The position numbers and the translations under genes were made by a program. Below are positions 13,461 to 27,600 of a stretch of 64,000 nt of DNA, in pieces (the stretch's first letter is position 1; the number at the start of each line of letters is the position of its first letter). The stretch covers positions 38,477,833 to 38,541,832 of the forward strand of contig OZ038391.1 in the NCBI GenBank assembly GCA_964036045.1. Reading direction: 5' to 3'. The DNA comes from Eutreptiella sp. 'Long Island Sound 2002' (taxonomy: Eukaryota; Euglenozoa; Euglenophyceae; Eutreptiales; Eutreptiaceae). A model generated the notes under the pieces. It did not search any database and was not told the DNA's origin. It saw only the letters and a program-made list of their open reading frames with translations.

Positions 13461-14170
13461 CGACGGGTCGGAATGGACCAGGTCGGCCATGCGTCCGGAC
13501 AGACAACTGTAGTTTGTGGTCACTTCGATGCAGCGCTGTCCCCATTAGTTGTCCTAGTAAACTGAGCGCCATCCAAAAGGGTGCCCAGAAAAATGCTGCC
13601 CCCCAGCACACCACAACGAGGAATGGTACGCCACATGGCACCGCACCGCAACATACACCACACGGCGCACTACAACGCACCAGACGTCATCTTGCAAAGT
13701 AGTTGCCTCAGAGCTCAACCAGCGCCGAGCAAAAAAGCATGCGCCAGCAGTGATGAAGGAAGCCTCTCATGCACCCTAGGGAGTCTTGGGCACCTTTGCC
13801 ATTGTGAACCAGAGACAAGCATTGGGGCATTTCGCTGGCGGCCGTATCTCCATGGCAAACAGGCAGGCTGTCAATTCCACAGCCAACTACGCGAAGCACA
13901 TCACAGATCATTCAATGCGGTGCCATGAATGCACCATCCCCGCCCTGGAACACCCCCCACCATTCAGACTCAAAGCGCCCTTCGAACCGCATGGAACACA
14001 CACAGTACTGTGTGTCTCATCACTTTTTCTTGTCATACCCGAAACAAACGGTTTCGGAACCTTTGAAAATTGTAAAATTGCGGGGCGGCAATGGCGCATT
14101 TCCGTGCCATCATCACCCCAGAGCCATACGCTGATTCCGAGTGCCTCTTGAGTGCCAGCAAAACAAACCC

Positions 14171-14973
14171 TCACCAGATGCTACCGGACACCAACAGACG
14201 GATGACGCTCGGTACGAGTTCGTTCACACATTGACTCATGGGGCCTGAACAGTCAACCGTTTTCCATGTACGCTCCTCCGATACCTTCCTCTTGAGCCTT
14301 TTATTTTCGTGCTGTTCTTCCCCTTTTGCATCAATGGCGCCCAGAGCGCTGCACGTTTGGATACCCCCCCCAATCCCGCATCTTCGTGTCCGGACGCTGG
14401 GGCCGACTCTGGGACAGACCTCATTCTGAAATGCCATGCAAAACGACACGCAGACGGGGTTCGGGCGACAAACATTCGGACATGCAGTTCGACATGGAGA
14501 ACCGGAAGACCGGTGAAACACAAGGGGAAGCGGAAGGCGGTCCACAAACCGGCACAGCCCGGGGGGCAACCGGGGACGAGGCACACGGATGCCGCAGGCA
14601 TTGCACACGGACGCCCGCGGCACGATACTGGGGTGGCTCTCAGTCGGGAAACACACACAAACATACAGAGGCAGCCCCGCGGCGGACAGGGCTTTTACCT
14701 TTGCGAGAGGAGAAGGAGGGTGAGACACAGTGTACGACGCGTGCGCACCCGCGGCCGGGCGCCGATGAACGCGGGCGGGAGCGGGAGGAGGGGCCTGATG
14801 GCATGGTGAAGGCGGGGGGCCAGACATGCTACAACTGTCCGGCAGAGGGGCCGAGTTTCGCAGGGAATCGGCCCCTGATGATGTGCCACTCGGTCGTACC
14901 CGCCCCTGTGACACCCCCACACTCCGCAGGACTCAGCAGGACCGGGCTGCATCTAATCATGTCCGATCTGGTC
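14171..14973. other. 3' flank of the giant gene
   Basis: A 249-codon minus-strand frame (14171-14920) is open here, but its Cys/Pro/Arg-rich composition and lack of splice logic suggest 3' UTR or spacer. Confidence 0.4.
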
Positions 14974-15640
14974 CTAAGGCCCTTCATACTCCGTGACCTT
15001 GACTTGCGACACGTCCACTTCATCGCCCTCCTCATCATCCAACACGCGCGAGATGGTCTCGTGGACGTCCTGCAGCCGCCAGTCCCGACCCCCGGGGCCG
15101 GGGCTGCTGCGGGCGACGGGGCTACGGGGGCTTAGAGGGGGGGGCGGCTCACCGTCCTCCTCCAACACTGCGATCTTGCGCGACCTGTGCCGGGAGCCGC
15201 TGGCCTTGGGGCTCAGCGTGGGGGTGCCCTGCACGGTCTGGGCTGGGATGTCCACCAACTCCCGGTCCGGCGTGGGAGGGTTCTTCACTGCCGGGGTGCT
15301 CTTGCCGCTCCCAGTGTCCGACGTGGCCGCGCTTGCCGCGCTTCCGACGCGCGCGCTTTCCGGCGGCAGCCAATTGGGGCGGTGGGTCCAGGACTGCTTG
15401 CTGGACAGGGGATTGACGGTGCCGACGACTGGGCTGACGGCCTGGCTCTCCGGGTGGACCCTCCCGGTCGGGGACGTGCTGCCCTCGCCGGTCCGGTGCA
15501 TGTGCATTTCGAACCACCGCGAGTGGCGCGTGGGTTTCTTGGGCTCGAAGCGCGTCTTCGGCGCCGCCTCCTGCGGCCGGACTCCGGTGGGTGTGGCAGC
15601 ACGTCCCGGGGGCGCACCGCCTGGCGGGAGCACGTAGCCC
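14974..15640 (-). other. Last exon, C-terminal cytoplasmic tail of the giant gene
   Basis: Starts GYVLPPGGAPPGRAATPTG and ends SQVKVTEYEGP then TAG at 14976-14974. Rich in Ser, Pro and basic residues, with a basic patch SGSRHRSRK and an acidic cluster DDEEGDEVD. No catalytic domain, so signalling would need partners. The acceptor is GTGCTCACAG. Confidence 0.75.
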
Positions 15641-18600
15641 CTGTGAGCACAGACAAGCGCACATGCCATGCGTGCGGACAAGGAAGGGGAGGGCTTGCAG
15701 GCTGTCCATGCGGGTCACCAAGCGGGACGCTGACGTGTAATTTTGGGACTCGGTGGCGTGAGTCCATGGCAGGGGTCTAGAGGTCTGGTTGGTGACTGTG
15801 TAGCACAATCAGTGTCCAGTGCGATTGCTTTTTGTGTGTGTGACCTGCTCGAGGTTGCAGTTGTGTCTGTCAGGAGGGGAGCGTCAGACCATTGCAGCCG
15901 ACTGCCCCTGTGGCGTCCACTCCCCTGCTGGCGGCGGCAAGCTTCACATGCAGTTGTTCCCATGGGAGTTACCTGAGGCTGTACGCCCAGCCTTGCATGA
16001 GGAATGCAATTTGGTGAAGATCATGCTCTGCACGCAAGATACAGGGTTGGAATGCTTGGCGGGGGTTCAAGCCATGGCATAGGGCCGGGACGGGTGATCA
16101 AGAAAAGGGACTCATCCTCCACTTGCACCATGCTCGAAGCCCCCGAGGAAAACCGGCTCGAAACAGGGGACGGTGGTGGTCGGCAGGTGTTAGCCAAGCG
16201 AGCAATGGCATGACCAGGCGCTGCAGGGGAGTAGTGGAAATCTGTGCGGGGGTTATCTGCCCAGAGCTGCATCAAGACATGGACTTCATGCACCGCCCCT
16301 GAGAGAGCACCAATTTTCAACATCCGTTCGACTTTCATTTCTCTTCTTCTGCGTTTCTTGGCACAACCCCATTCCGTTCTGGGAACCCAACGTGTCCAGT
16401 CGGGAATCATCTTGCGGGCAATGACACAGGGTCATCCAAATTCACACCAGATCTCAAGAAAATGAAATGGGTCCTCAGGAGCCACCATATGGGGCTCGAG
16501 GGGACCTCATGCAGTCCTCCCAGCCCTTTGAGACAATCCGCATGTTTTCCCCACTACATGTAGTGGTACGAGGTACTTTTTGGTGCTTTTTGACAGTACT
16601 ATTTTCCAAACAACCCCCACCACCACCTCAGCGGTGGTGAGCACCCTCCGAACACGGGGAAAGACTTTGTGTGAAGCATTGCCGGCGCCGGCAGGGGAGG
16701 GACGCCAAGGGGCAGAAGCAGCACTTGTGTGGGGCAACTCTCCCACTCTCACCAAGTGAAAATGCTGTTTCGAAACTACTTTCCCCCCAGTGGCTTGCTG
16801 CAAGGCTCCCAAAAAGTTTATTTTGGGGGGGGGGGTTAGAGCCCCCTTTCCACCCCCCCCCCCTGGAGGGGGGGTCCAAGGGCCAGCTGTCTTTTTTCCA
16901 TTTTTCATGCATATTCCATGACTAAACACCTGGCACTGTCACAGTCTGTCCCTGTCCCTGTCAATGTGTCACTCCCAAGGGGGGGGGGGTCCTTTGGTTG
17001 TCAGCCATTCTAATACATCCTTACCCCCCCCCCCCCCCTCTTCCATAAGCAAGTTGGAGCCAAAATTTTCAGATATTTGCATTGAGGAAATAAGCTTGTG
17101 GCCCTTGGAGGCCCTTTCCGCAACCCCCCACCCTGAATTTGGGGGGGGGCTCCAAGCCCCCCCCCCCCCCCCTCCCCGAAAATACCAACCGGAACAGTCA
17201 CCCCGCGCAAATGACCTCAATCGACAGGTCACGCAAAAAACGAAGCACTGGCACAGCAGCTGTACAACACACCAACAATTCAGCACTTGTGGAACACCAC
17301 CCTTTCGCCTTTATGGAACACCCCCGCCGGAAATGGACTGTTGTTCTGGGGTGCTCTGGAAGGGGGGGGAGGGTTCAATGGTGGGAATTTGAGGCCCATT
17401 CTACATTCAGTTGGGATGGGGGGTAAACCTAATTAAGGTGAGCTACGCGAAGGTGTGGGGGGTACCTTTGGTAGACTTGCCCTGTTTGGCACAGCCACCT
17501 ACCAAAAGCTACTGGATTGCAACCACTCCAAGGTACATACTACAAAGAGGAATGGGGAGGAAGACGATGCAAATTGGCATGTGTTTGTTGGTTTGAGGGG
17601 GTCACATCACACACACACCAGTCGAAATTGTCGCCGGTCAGCACCTTGCCTTCCACAATCGGTTCATCTCCATCCATCAGGTGCTGCTCCATGCCAGCCC
17701 CTGTGGGACCGGCGCGCTTCATCGGTTGCTTCTCCACTGCGTCGAACCTGGGACCCTCGAGCTTCTCCGCAGGGTCGTACTGCCACATATTGACGGCCCC
17801 GAGCGGTGGCACATACTCGTCATCATCGATCATTGGGGGAGGCGACTTGGCGGGGCGTGCGGTGTTGTCGCTGGGGGGCACAGGGGCCACCCAGGTGATG
17901 GCGTCCAGTTCCCGCTTCGCCTTAGAAATGGGTTGGGTGAGTTGGCTGGAGTGGGCTAATGGGGGGAGCATTGGCATATGTCGTTCCCAAAATAGAGTTC
18001 CAGGGGGCGGGGGGGTTCTGCAAAACGTGGCACCATGCTGTTTGGCATAAACGAGAATCGAGAAAGAGGGTGGGGGGCCCCCCTTTTGTGGCCAACCGCG
18101 ATTCGAGTATTGGTTGCTCTGGGTAATCCTGCGGGCCATGACAATTGACAGTTGCTGTTCCCTTTTGACACGGCTAAACAACCAAACAAGCTTTCGGCCG
18201 CCTACTCCATAACATGTCTAAGAAATGCTCCCACAGTACCCTCAAAAAGGCCAAGAGTTTGCGCCATTTGGCGAGAACAGCTCCAAACCAAGATCAGGCC
18301 ATATCAGAGGTTACATGGCTGTACATCCAAATCTGAATCCAACTATGAAGGGGTACTTGTACTGTGTTGTCAGGGTAGAAGCAGCCCACAAACCCCAAGA
18401 GACCTCAACTTCGCAGCCTCACCCAGCCCCCACCATCCATCTGACTCTGAAACCTTTCTCGGCATGTTTACATAATTAATGATAGGGGGATCCTCCATGT
18501 GCCCCTGTTTTGGTCCGCCGTTTCCGTTTCTCGATGGTGGCGGGTTGCGTCGGCCAAGACATTAAGGACCCATACAGCCTTACCCTTCACCTCAACGGGT

Positions 18601-21600
18601 ACGTGGCAATGCTCATTGCGCAGTGCTTCCATCGCGCGTGTGGGTGAGCGGTGTGAACTCACATGGGGGGGGGGGGGGGGTGCAAGGGTATTTTTTTTTT
18701 ACACTTGCGTGACACTTCAATCGGGTAAATACCTCCTGCTTCAGAAAATTTCCATCGTAATACAGCCCGGCCCATGAGCTATAGCTACTTTGCCACAGGA
18801 AGCGATTGACCAGTTGGGGTAGAACAGACCCGAAGGGGCAGGGACTGCAGTGGGACAACCACACCAACCTCAGTTTGCCACTCGTAATGGCAGCAACTAA
18901 TTGTAACGCATGTGAATGGATGTGGGAAACCCATTTGTCCATTTGCTTTCGCCTACTGTCCTGTTGCATGCATCCCTTGATCGAAGATGAGCTTTCCTGT
19001 CAGTGTGGATGGGGGCTACATATCCCCTGTCCCCTGTCTTTGGGGTGCACTCAGAATAAACGTGGATCCAAGGGGGAGATAAGAGGTAAAAGCGGTGTGT
19101 GTTTACATGACTCCGGGACTTAAAGGGAGTGCATGCACGGCGTGCCTGCGATGGCAAGGGTGACAAATTCTCACGACCAGCTCAAAACTGGCAAATCTGA
19201 GCCACAAAAAACACACATCCAGACAAACGCCTGAATTGCAGCAGAATGAGTATCACAGGGGCTGCCGCGTGGGTTCTGGCTGCAGGGTTTGAGTTGTGTT
19301 GCACGCTGCGGGAGGAGGCCACCCACATACCTTCCTGCGGCGCCACCAAAACCACCCAAGGAAACAGCAGAGGCAGCAGAGGATAACCAAGCCAATCAAG
19401 CTGGGGATGAAGATGGCGGCATTGCGCACCACGAAGTCCGCCGCACCGGCAACAAAGTCGCCAGGGCCCGGGGGGGTTACTGGGGAAGGGGAAGGAGATG
19501 GCGCCGCTGGGGGCTCAAGGGACTTAATTGGGAACGACCCGACGTCAACCCAGCGGTATTCACGGGGGTTGAACCCAGTGTACCAGTAGCACAGCCGGTA
19601 CTGGCCTGGCAGCTTCTGGGTAACATCAGTCCAGGTGAACTCCGTCTCGTTGACCCACTCGTTCGGGGGCACCAGCGTGATGAGCCCCGGCTGGTACTCG
19701 TCAAGGTAGGGGCAGGGGAGGTCATCTCGGGACAGGGAGTACCTGAGACCAGCAAAAGGCAACAATGAGAGACTGACCAAAGACTACAAAAGATAAGATG
19801 TGGATAGAGGCCAGGAATGCACAGGAAGGCGACTCATGGGGGGGGGGGGGGCTGAAGCAATTTTAATCACTGTGCATGAGGTTGTGCTGCAAGCACTGTG
19901 TGCCTTGGGGGGAATGAGACCTGATTAGGAGATTGGATTGAAAGGATGTGCCTTGAAGGGGGGGGTACTTCTTTAAGAATAAAGAGGATGGAATGACAGA
20001 CCAAAACAGGTGCAGAATCAAATGCCTTGGGGGTCCACATAGGGTCAGGTCTGCATCACAGCAATTAGCTCCAACCGCGCCTGCCACCACAGCCTTCATG
20101 GCCTTCAGTTCAAATCAATTGTTCCATAGTTCTGTTGTTCGTTGTCCGAAAGCTCAATGGCTGGGGTAAGAGACAAGGACCCTCCCTGGATCCCCACTGC
20201 ACCAGGTCAGTGGTCGCCCGTTGGACTTTCTGTCGCTGCAAACCCTCGAAATGACTTGGGCCTTTGTGTCATTCCGATCGGCGTGTGCGACTGCATTGTC
20301 TGACACCTGGCCCCGCTCGGCCATGCTGGCCCCCGCCGTGAGGTTTGGGTCCTTGGGCCTACAGGCCTAGCGGCTACTGGCTTTTTCAGGAGGTGGCTTG
20401 TGCATACAACATACAAAAGGGGGGGGGGGTCATTCGAACAGGAATCGTTCCAGTGTGGCGCACTGTGAACCTTTTGTACTCAGGAATGGAGTGCACTCTT
20501 CACCACTGGACTGGAGCGCACCTATCATCCGGTTGCAGGGAGAAGCCCCGGATGTTGATGATGAACCCGCGGTCAACGATCGGCACATCGTTGTCCACGA
20601 AGGTGAAGGGCACCCCGGGGCTCTTGTAAAGGTTGAGGGCAAAAGGGCCATGGACGATGATCGGCTGGTGCAGCGCGACGAGGCGGCCGCCGGAGCTGTA
20701 GCAGAAGGTGTACGGCCCGGCGCCCAGCGGCTCCGTCACCATGAGGCCGCTGACGCGCTGCCCTCCGTCGGCGACGGCGGCCCCCATCCGCTGCGCTGTG
20801 CTGGCGTTGGCCGCGTAGGCGGCGTAGCAGTCCTGGACGTTGGGCTGGAAGTCGCCGTCGCGGTTGGGGTTGCGCCACCGCGCGAAGGTCGGGGACTGCA
20901 TGACGAGGTCGGGGGCCGGGGACGGGCTCTGCTGCTGCAGCCGCCGGCGGCGCCCCTGTACCCCTGGCAGCGAGGGGAGCAGCTGCCCGCCCAGCACGTC
21001 CGGATTGATCATGGACACGCGGCGCCGGGTGAGCGGCACCACGAGGAACACATCGTCCGGCACCAGCGGGTCAAGCCCCAGCGCGAGGTCCCACGAGATG
21101 GCGAAGGGCAGGTACTGCAGCGGCGTTGGCACGGTCTCGTACGCGATGCTGAGGTCGAGGGTGCGCGTGTCGCTCGCGGTGGTGCTCGCGGAGTACGACG
21201 CGGTGGGCCCGTCGCCGGGGCTCAGAGTGGGGGTCGTGGACGAGGTCAGCGTGACGACGAGGTCGCCGGTCACGCTGAGGGTGGGGCGGGGGGTGTCCGT
21301 GAACGCGACGGGGCTGGGGGTCTGGGTGGGGCTCTCGCTGCGGGTGTCCGTCTTGTTGAGGGAGGGGGCCGGGGCCGTGGGGGTGGCGCTGGCGTTGCTG
21401 GCGGTGAGGGTGAGCGGGAGGGAGGCGGTGGCCATGAAGTCCGTCGCGGTGGCGGTGCGGTCGTGGGACCAGGTCAGGGAGGGGCTGCCGGACTGCGTGA
21501 GCGTGGGGACGGACGACAGCGTGACGGGCCGGTCGGAGCTCGTAGCCGTCGCGGTCGGGGTGGCCGTCACGGGCTGCGTGGCGGACACCTCCCGATGCGT

Positions 21601-24600
21601 CGCGGTGTCGGTGGGGCGCAGGGTGACGGAGCGGGTGGGGATCAGGGTGGGGGACGGGGTCACCGGCACGGAGCGCGTCCCGTGCCCCCCGGGGGTGGCG
21701 GTGCGGACCGCGGTGAGGGTCGGGGACGCCGTGGGGGTCGGGGTCCCGCTGTGCTCCAGCGTCGGGGAGCTGAGGGTGAGCGTGATCGGGGGGATCGCGG
21801 AGCTGGTTCGGGAGGCAGTGGTGCTGACGGTGGCGGTGCCGGAGGGGGTGCGGGTCATGCTCGAGGTGCTCGTGCCGGACCCCGTCCACGTGGTGGTGGG
21901 CATGCCCGTGGCCGAGAAGGAGGGCGTGCGAGAGGGCGACGGCGGCGAAGGGGTATCCGAGGCGCTGAGGGTTTTGGGCTGGGAAGCCGTGGCCATGTTG
22001 GTCTTGGAGGCGGTGCGCGTCGAGGGGGTCAGACTGCGGCTGTGGGTGCCGGGGCTGCCGGTGCCCGGGACGGAGCGGGAATGGGTGCCGGTCGAGCTGA
22101 CGGTCGCCGTGGGCACGAAAGTGGGGGTCCGGGGGGCTGTCATCGACGCAGTCACACTGTGGGTTCGGGTAGTGCGGGTGGGGCTGCCCGGCGACTCGGT
22201 CACGGTCCATGTGAGGGTTCGGGTGAGGGTTTGCCCGCGGTTTCTGGTGGAGGTCCGGGTGGGGCTCTGGCTTTCTGAGAACCGAAGGCTGGGGACGCGG
22301 GAGGTGGTGTCCGTAGGGGTGGCGGACTTTGTGGGAGACCGCGACACGTAGGGTCGGAAGGTGTCGCTGTCGGTGGGGGTCGCGGACGGCGACAGGGATG
22401 GCGGCGAGGGGGTCGGGCTCCGCGACTTTGTGGGGGGGGTGGGCGTCACGCCGGGGGTCGGCGTTTTGCGGGGGGAGGGGGTCGGGGTCTGCACGGAGGA
22501 CGCGGTGGACGAGGGCGTGGAGATGCGGGAGGTCGTGGCACTTCGGCTGCCGGACACCGACCCACTCCGCTGGCGGCTCCGCGTCGGGGTCGCGCTGCCG
22601 CTGACAGACATCTGCTGCGTGCTGCTGGGGGTCGGCGGCGCCGAGGGGCTTAGGGTGCCGGTGGGGCTGTGTGTGGGCGTGACCTGCAGAGACCGGGACG
22701 GGGTTGGGGTGGGGGTGCCGCTCTCGCTGGGGGTCCTCGCGCTGCAGGTCCGGATCAGCGAAACGGTGGGCGTTAGAGTGCGCGTGGGGCTGTAGCTGAT
22801 GGACCGGGTGCGGGTCGCGGGGGTGCGGGTCCTGGAGCTGGCGGACGCGCTGATGAGGGAGGGCGTGGGGGTGACGGTGGTGGTGCCGTTCGCCGTGGGT
22901 GTCGGCGGGGACCGGCTGGTGGTGTGGGTCCAGGTGCGGGTGGGCGTGGGGGAGGGGGTTGCCGTGGGGAGGGAGGGGGTGTGGGAGCCTGAGGGGCTGC
23001 GAGAGAGGGTGGCGGAGAGGGTCCCGGTGAAAGTGATGGTTGGGGGGGACGGAGTGCAGGTCCTGGTGCACGTTGCCGTGCAGGACGGGGGGGTGGGGGT
23101 CTGGGAGGTGCTCCGGGACAGCGTGCGGGACGACACCGTCCAAGTCCGGGTCGGCGTCGCGGAGGTGGTCCCGCTGGGACGTGCCGTTGGGGACGTGGTG
23201 GCAGTTGGGAGTGTCTTCGTGAGGCTCTCGGACGGCGTAGCTGTGGCGCTGGCGGGGCTGGCGGTGGACAAAGTGGGGGTGTAGGTGGTGGTGGGCCGGG
23301 TGCAGCTAATGGAGAAGGTGCGGCGGGCCGAGCGCGTCGCGGTGGGGCTGAAGCTGCGGGACGGGGTGACCGTCGGCGGGGTCTGCGTGCCGGACCGCGA
23401 GAGGGTCCGCGACACCGAGTACGACCCGCTTCGGCTCCACGTCCGCGTGGGCACAACGGAGGGGCTGCTGGTCTGGGTCGGGGTGCCGGACACCGGGACC
23501 GAGGCGGATTGGGTGCTGCAGCTGCGCGACGGGGACTGCGTCCGCGTGGGCGTCGGGCTCGGCGGCGAAATGGTGCTGGTGACGAACAGGGTCTCGGACA
23601 CTGTGCGGGAGGGGCCGGTGCGGGAGATGGTCCGGGTGGCACGAGGCGTGAGCGATACCGATGCGGAGGGGGAGCCGGAGAAGGTCGAGGAGAGGACGAA
23701 AGAGGGCGATGGGGAGGGGGTTTTTGAGGGGTGTGACGGGGTGACACGGGGAGTGGAAGAGAGGGTGCCGGTGATACTGGAGTAGCTGGCGCTGGCGCTG
23801 CACGAGTGGCTCCTGAGGTGGGAAAGGGAGAACGAGAAGGTGAAAGTGTGTGTCGCGGAGGGGGAGGGCGTCCAGGTCCGCTCACCGCTCGGAGTTGCGG
23901 TGGGGGTCATGCTGCGGGACCGGGTTGCCGTGTTGGGCGGGGTGACGACGATGGACTTAGAGGCGGTCCAGGAGGCGAAAGAGTTGGTTGAGGTGAAGGA
24001 GGAGCAGCTCCGCGTTGCGTGCGTGCGCGTGACGGTCTTGGTCGGTGTTAGGGTCGGGGGCGACGGCGTGAACGAGTGCGTGGTGGACCGTGTGAATGAG
24101 GTCGGTGACGGGGTCCTTGTGGGGGCGGTCGGCGTTAGGGTCTGCGAGGGGGATCCGGTGAGGGTGAGGGGAGGGCTCGGGGTCTTGGTGTTGGTCGGGG
24201 GGCTGAGAGTGTCACTAGGGGTGCAGGTCAGGGTGCCGGTGTGCGTGTCGGGAGGGGGGGTGCGGGTATGGGTGAGGTTGAGGCTGGCAGAGGCCGAAGG
24301 GGTGTAGCTGGCAGTGGGCGAGAGCGGGGAGGGAGTGGGCGGCGGGGAGCGGGAGACGGAGACGCTCGCGGAGGGCGTTGGGCTGCGGGTCGCGGTGACA
24401 GGCCGTGTGCCGCTGAGAGAAACGGTCGGGGTGCGCGTTGTGGATTTCTCAGGGGTGTGGGTGACGGTGGGCGGGCTGGGGGTGATGCGGTGCGACGCAG
24501 TCAGCGTGGGCGTGGGGGACATGCTGTCGGAGTACATAGGCACGGCCGTGGCGGACCTCGTGGGGGGGGAGCGGCTGGGCGTGTGGCTTGGAGGCGAGAT

Positions 24601-27600
24601 CGTAGGTGTTGGCGTCCAAGACGTCCGGGTGGCGGTCTTGTCGCTCAGCGTCAGCGTCAACGTGCAGGTGAGCGTCACGGACCGCAGCAGCGTGTGGGTG
24701 TTGGTGTGGGTGGGTGTGGCGGTCGGGGGCGAGGCTGTGTGGCTGCTGCCGGTGGCGGTGAATTTGGACGGGGTGAAGCTCGTGTCGGACATGGACTCGG
24801 ACATTGTGCGGGTCACGGAGGGGGCCTCGGATTTGGTGCGCGAGTGCGTGGGGGTTCCTGTTGGGGTTGAGGTGCTGGTGAAAGTGAAGGTTTGGGTGAA
24901 GCTCCAGGTCCGCGTGAAGGAGTGGTGCTGGGTGGTGGTCCGCGTGAGGGTGAAGGAGACGGTGAAAGTGGAGCTGAAGGTGAGGGATGTCGGGGTTTTG
25001 GTCGGCGATTGGGTGTAGGTCCCACGCGTTGGGGTCCGGGTGAAGGTCAGCGTGACGGACGAGCCAGTGGCGGAGCGTGGGGTGCCGGTGAGGGACAAGG
25101 TCGCGGTCTTGCTGAAGCTGATGGTTTTCGAGTGAGTGGCCCAGGTGCGTGTCATTGTGGAGAAGGTGCGGGTTTCCGTGTTGGTTCGATTCTCGGTCTC
25201 GGTGGGAGGGGAAGCTGAGTGAGTCTCAGTGAAGGTGGGGGGGCTCTTGCTCTGGGAGGTGCGGGTCCAGGTCTGCGAGGGCCGGCTCGGGGTGGGGGTG
25301 TAGGTCGTTGTGCAGGTCAGCGTCGGCGGCGAGAATGTGGGGGTATCGGAGCGGGACTTGTGGGACGGCGTTTGGGTGGTGGTTACGGTCCGGTTCTCGG
25401 TGAGGGTGTAGGTGACGCTTTGGCTGAGGGTGCAGCTCGTGACCGACCGAGTGACGGTCGGGAGGGTGGCGGTGGTGGAGTAGGTGCGGCTCGCGCTCCC
25501 GGTCGGGGTCTGGGTGAGACTGCGGGTGACGGTGTAGGTCTGCGTTGTGGTCTGGCTCCACGCCACCGACTGCGTCCACGTCCCCGTGGGCGTCCGCGTG
25601 GTCCGCGTCGGGGTCGCCGTCAGCGTGATCGTGGGGCGGCGGGTCCGTGAGGGCGATGGAGTGGCGGAGGGCGAGTACGTGCCTTCCTGTGAATTCGTCG
25701 GCGTGGCCTCGGGCGACGCCGTTTTTGGGATCGACCGCGATTGCGTCGCGGTACCCCGTGGGGAGGCCACTCGGCTCGCGCTGCGTGTGCGCGATGCTGA
25801 GAGCGTGGCACGCGGGCTCCGGCTGTGCGACCCGGACGGGGACGGCGACCCAGGGTCGCTTGGGGTGGCCGTCGCTGTGGGCGAGCGGCTGCTGGAGCCA
25901 CTCGGGCTGCGCGGGCTGCCGGTCGCAGTGGGGCTCGACGAGGGGCTGCCGGTGTGGGAGTCGGATGCACTGGCACTCCACGATGCACTGCCGGAGGCGG
26001 ACCTGGAGGCCGTGGACACCGACGTGGTGGGCGTCACAGTGAAGGAGACGACCGTGCCCGTCCGGGTCTGCGACCGCGTGGAAGCGGTGAGCGTTGCGGT
26101 GGGGGCTGTCGCGGAGAACGAGAGGGTGTGCGTGCCGGTGCGCGAGACCGTGCTCGTCCCGTTCGCCGTGACTGTGGTGCTCCACGACAGCGTGCGGGTG
26201 AGAGTCGGGGTCTGCAGCGCCGTTACAGTTGTCACGGTCTGCGTGCGTGACGTGGTCCCTTGCAGGGTCTGCAGCCGGGTGTCGGTGCTGGTCGCGGTGA
26301 CCGTGGGCGATGCGGCGACACTGCGCGTCGGGCTGGACGACATGCTAAAGGAAGGGCTCCAAGTACGTGTGGGCACTGTGGGCGTGTGGGAGCTGCTGCC
26401 AGAGGGCGAGAGGAACCGTGACAGGGTCGGAGAGAGCGTCAGGTGTAGGCTGCAGCTGATGCTCCCGGTAGCAGATAACGTTGGAGGGGTGTCCGTCGGA
26501 CCGAATGTCGGGGTCGGGGTTGCGGTGGTGTGGCTGCCGGAGCAAGACGGGGCGGTACCGGAACATGTAACCGTGAAAGTACGGGTGCACGAAGGGCTCT
26601 GCGATGGTGAAGGCGAGGCCGAGCAGGCGGACGCCGTGACGGTAGACCGGGACGCGGTTCGCGAAGCCGTGCGCGTGCGTGCGACCGAGCGCGTCCCGGT
26701 GCCAGTCCCGCTGCTGCTGTACGTGCGGGAGGCCGTAGGGGTGTGCGTCTGCGTGGGCCTCAAGGTCAAGGTGACAGACCCCGTCTGGCCGTTCGTGGGG
26801 GACCCGCTGCCGCTGAGCGAGGCTGTTACGGTTGTGGTCAGCGACCCAGTGACGGTGGGCGTGACCGGCCGCGTGCGGGACCCGCTGAAACTGCCCGTTG
26901 GCAGCGAGCGCGACGGCGTGGCTGTTGGGGGTGTCGCAGTGCTGCCGGTGGGGGTCAGCGACGGGGGGCTGGCAACAGGGGTCAAGCTCAGGGAGCGGGT
27001 GCCGGTGCCCGTGAGACTTCCGCTCGGGCTGCCCGAGGCCGTGAGGCTGCGGGTGCAAGACAATGTGAGGGAAATGGATGTTGAGAGCGAGCGCGACATA
27101 ATTGCGGTGAATGTTTGGGAGAAGCTGTGCGAAGTGGTGAGGGACGACGCGGTGAGCGAGTCCGTATGGAGGAGGCTGGACGTTCCAGAGCGGGAGCTGC
27201 TGCGGGTGGTTGTGAGGGTGTAGCTTGACGTGTTGCTGTTGGTGAAGATGCCCGTGCCCGAGCCGGTGCCGGTAGGGGTGAAGGTCGCGGTTGCGCTGGG
27301 CGATCCGCTGCGGCCAGTGCGCGACGGAGAGAGAGTGCGGGTCCGGGAGTAAGTAGCACTGATGGTCGGGGTCCGAGATTCCGGAGTTCGGGTGGTCGCG
27401 GTAAACCTTGACGGACTGTGGGTGCAGGTGGCGGTGAAACTTGGGGTGGGCGATCCGCTGGGGCGCGCAGAGCCCGACGATGTTGGTGTTGCGGTGCGGG
27501 TAACAGTTAGGGAGTCGCTTATGGTGTAGGTGCGAGTTGGGATTCGGGAGTGGCTTCGGGTGCTGGTGGGGGTGAAGGACAAGGAAATTGTCCGGGTAAA

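Noticed and set aside
13280-13702. His/Thr-repeat protein
   Set aside because: Translation of the (CA)n microsatellite with no coding flanks.
14171-14920. 249-codon minus-strand frame 3' of the giant gene
   Set aside because: The giant gene ends with TAG in another frame; this stretch is Cys/Arg/Pro-rich without splice logic and is probably UTR or spacer.
20398-23143. Very long plus-strand frames (626 and 503 codons) and a 690-codon minus frame
   Set aside because: They overlap the phase-consistent stalk exon in other registers; composition (Gly/Arg- or His/Pro-only) is what stop-poor GC-rich repeats give in shadow frames.
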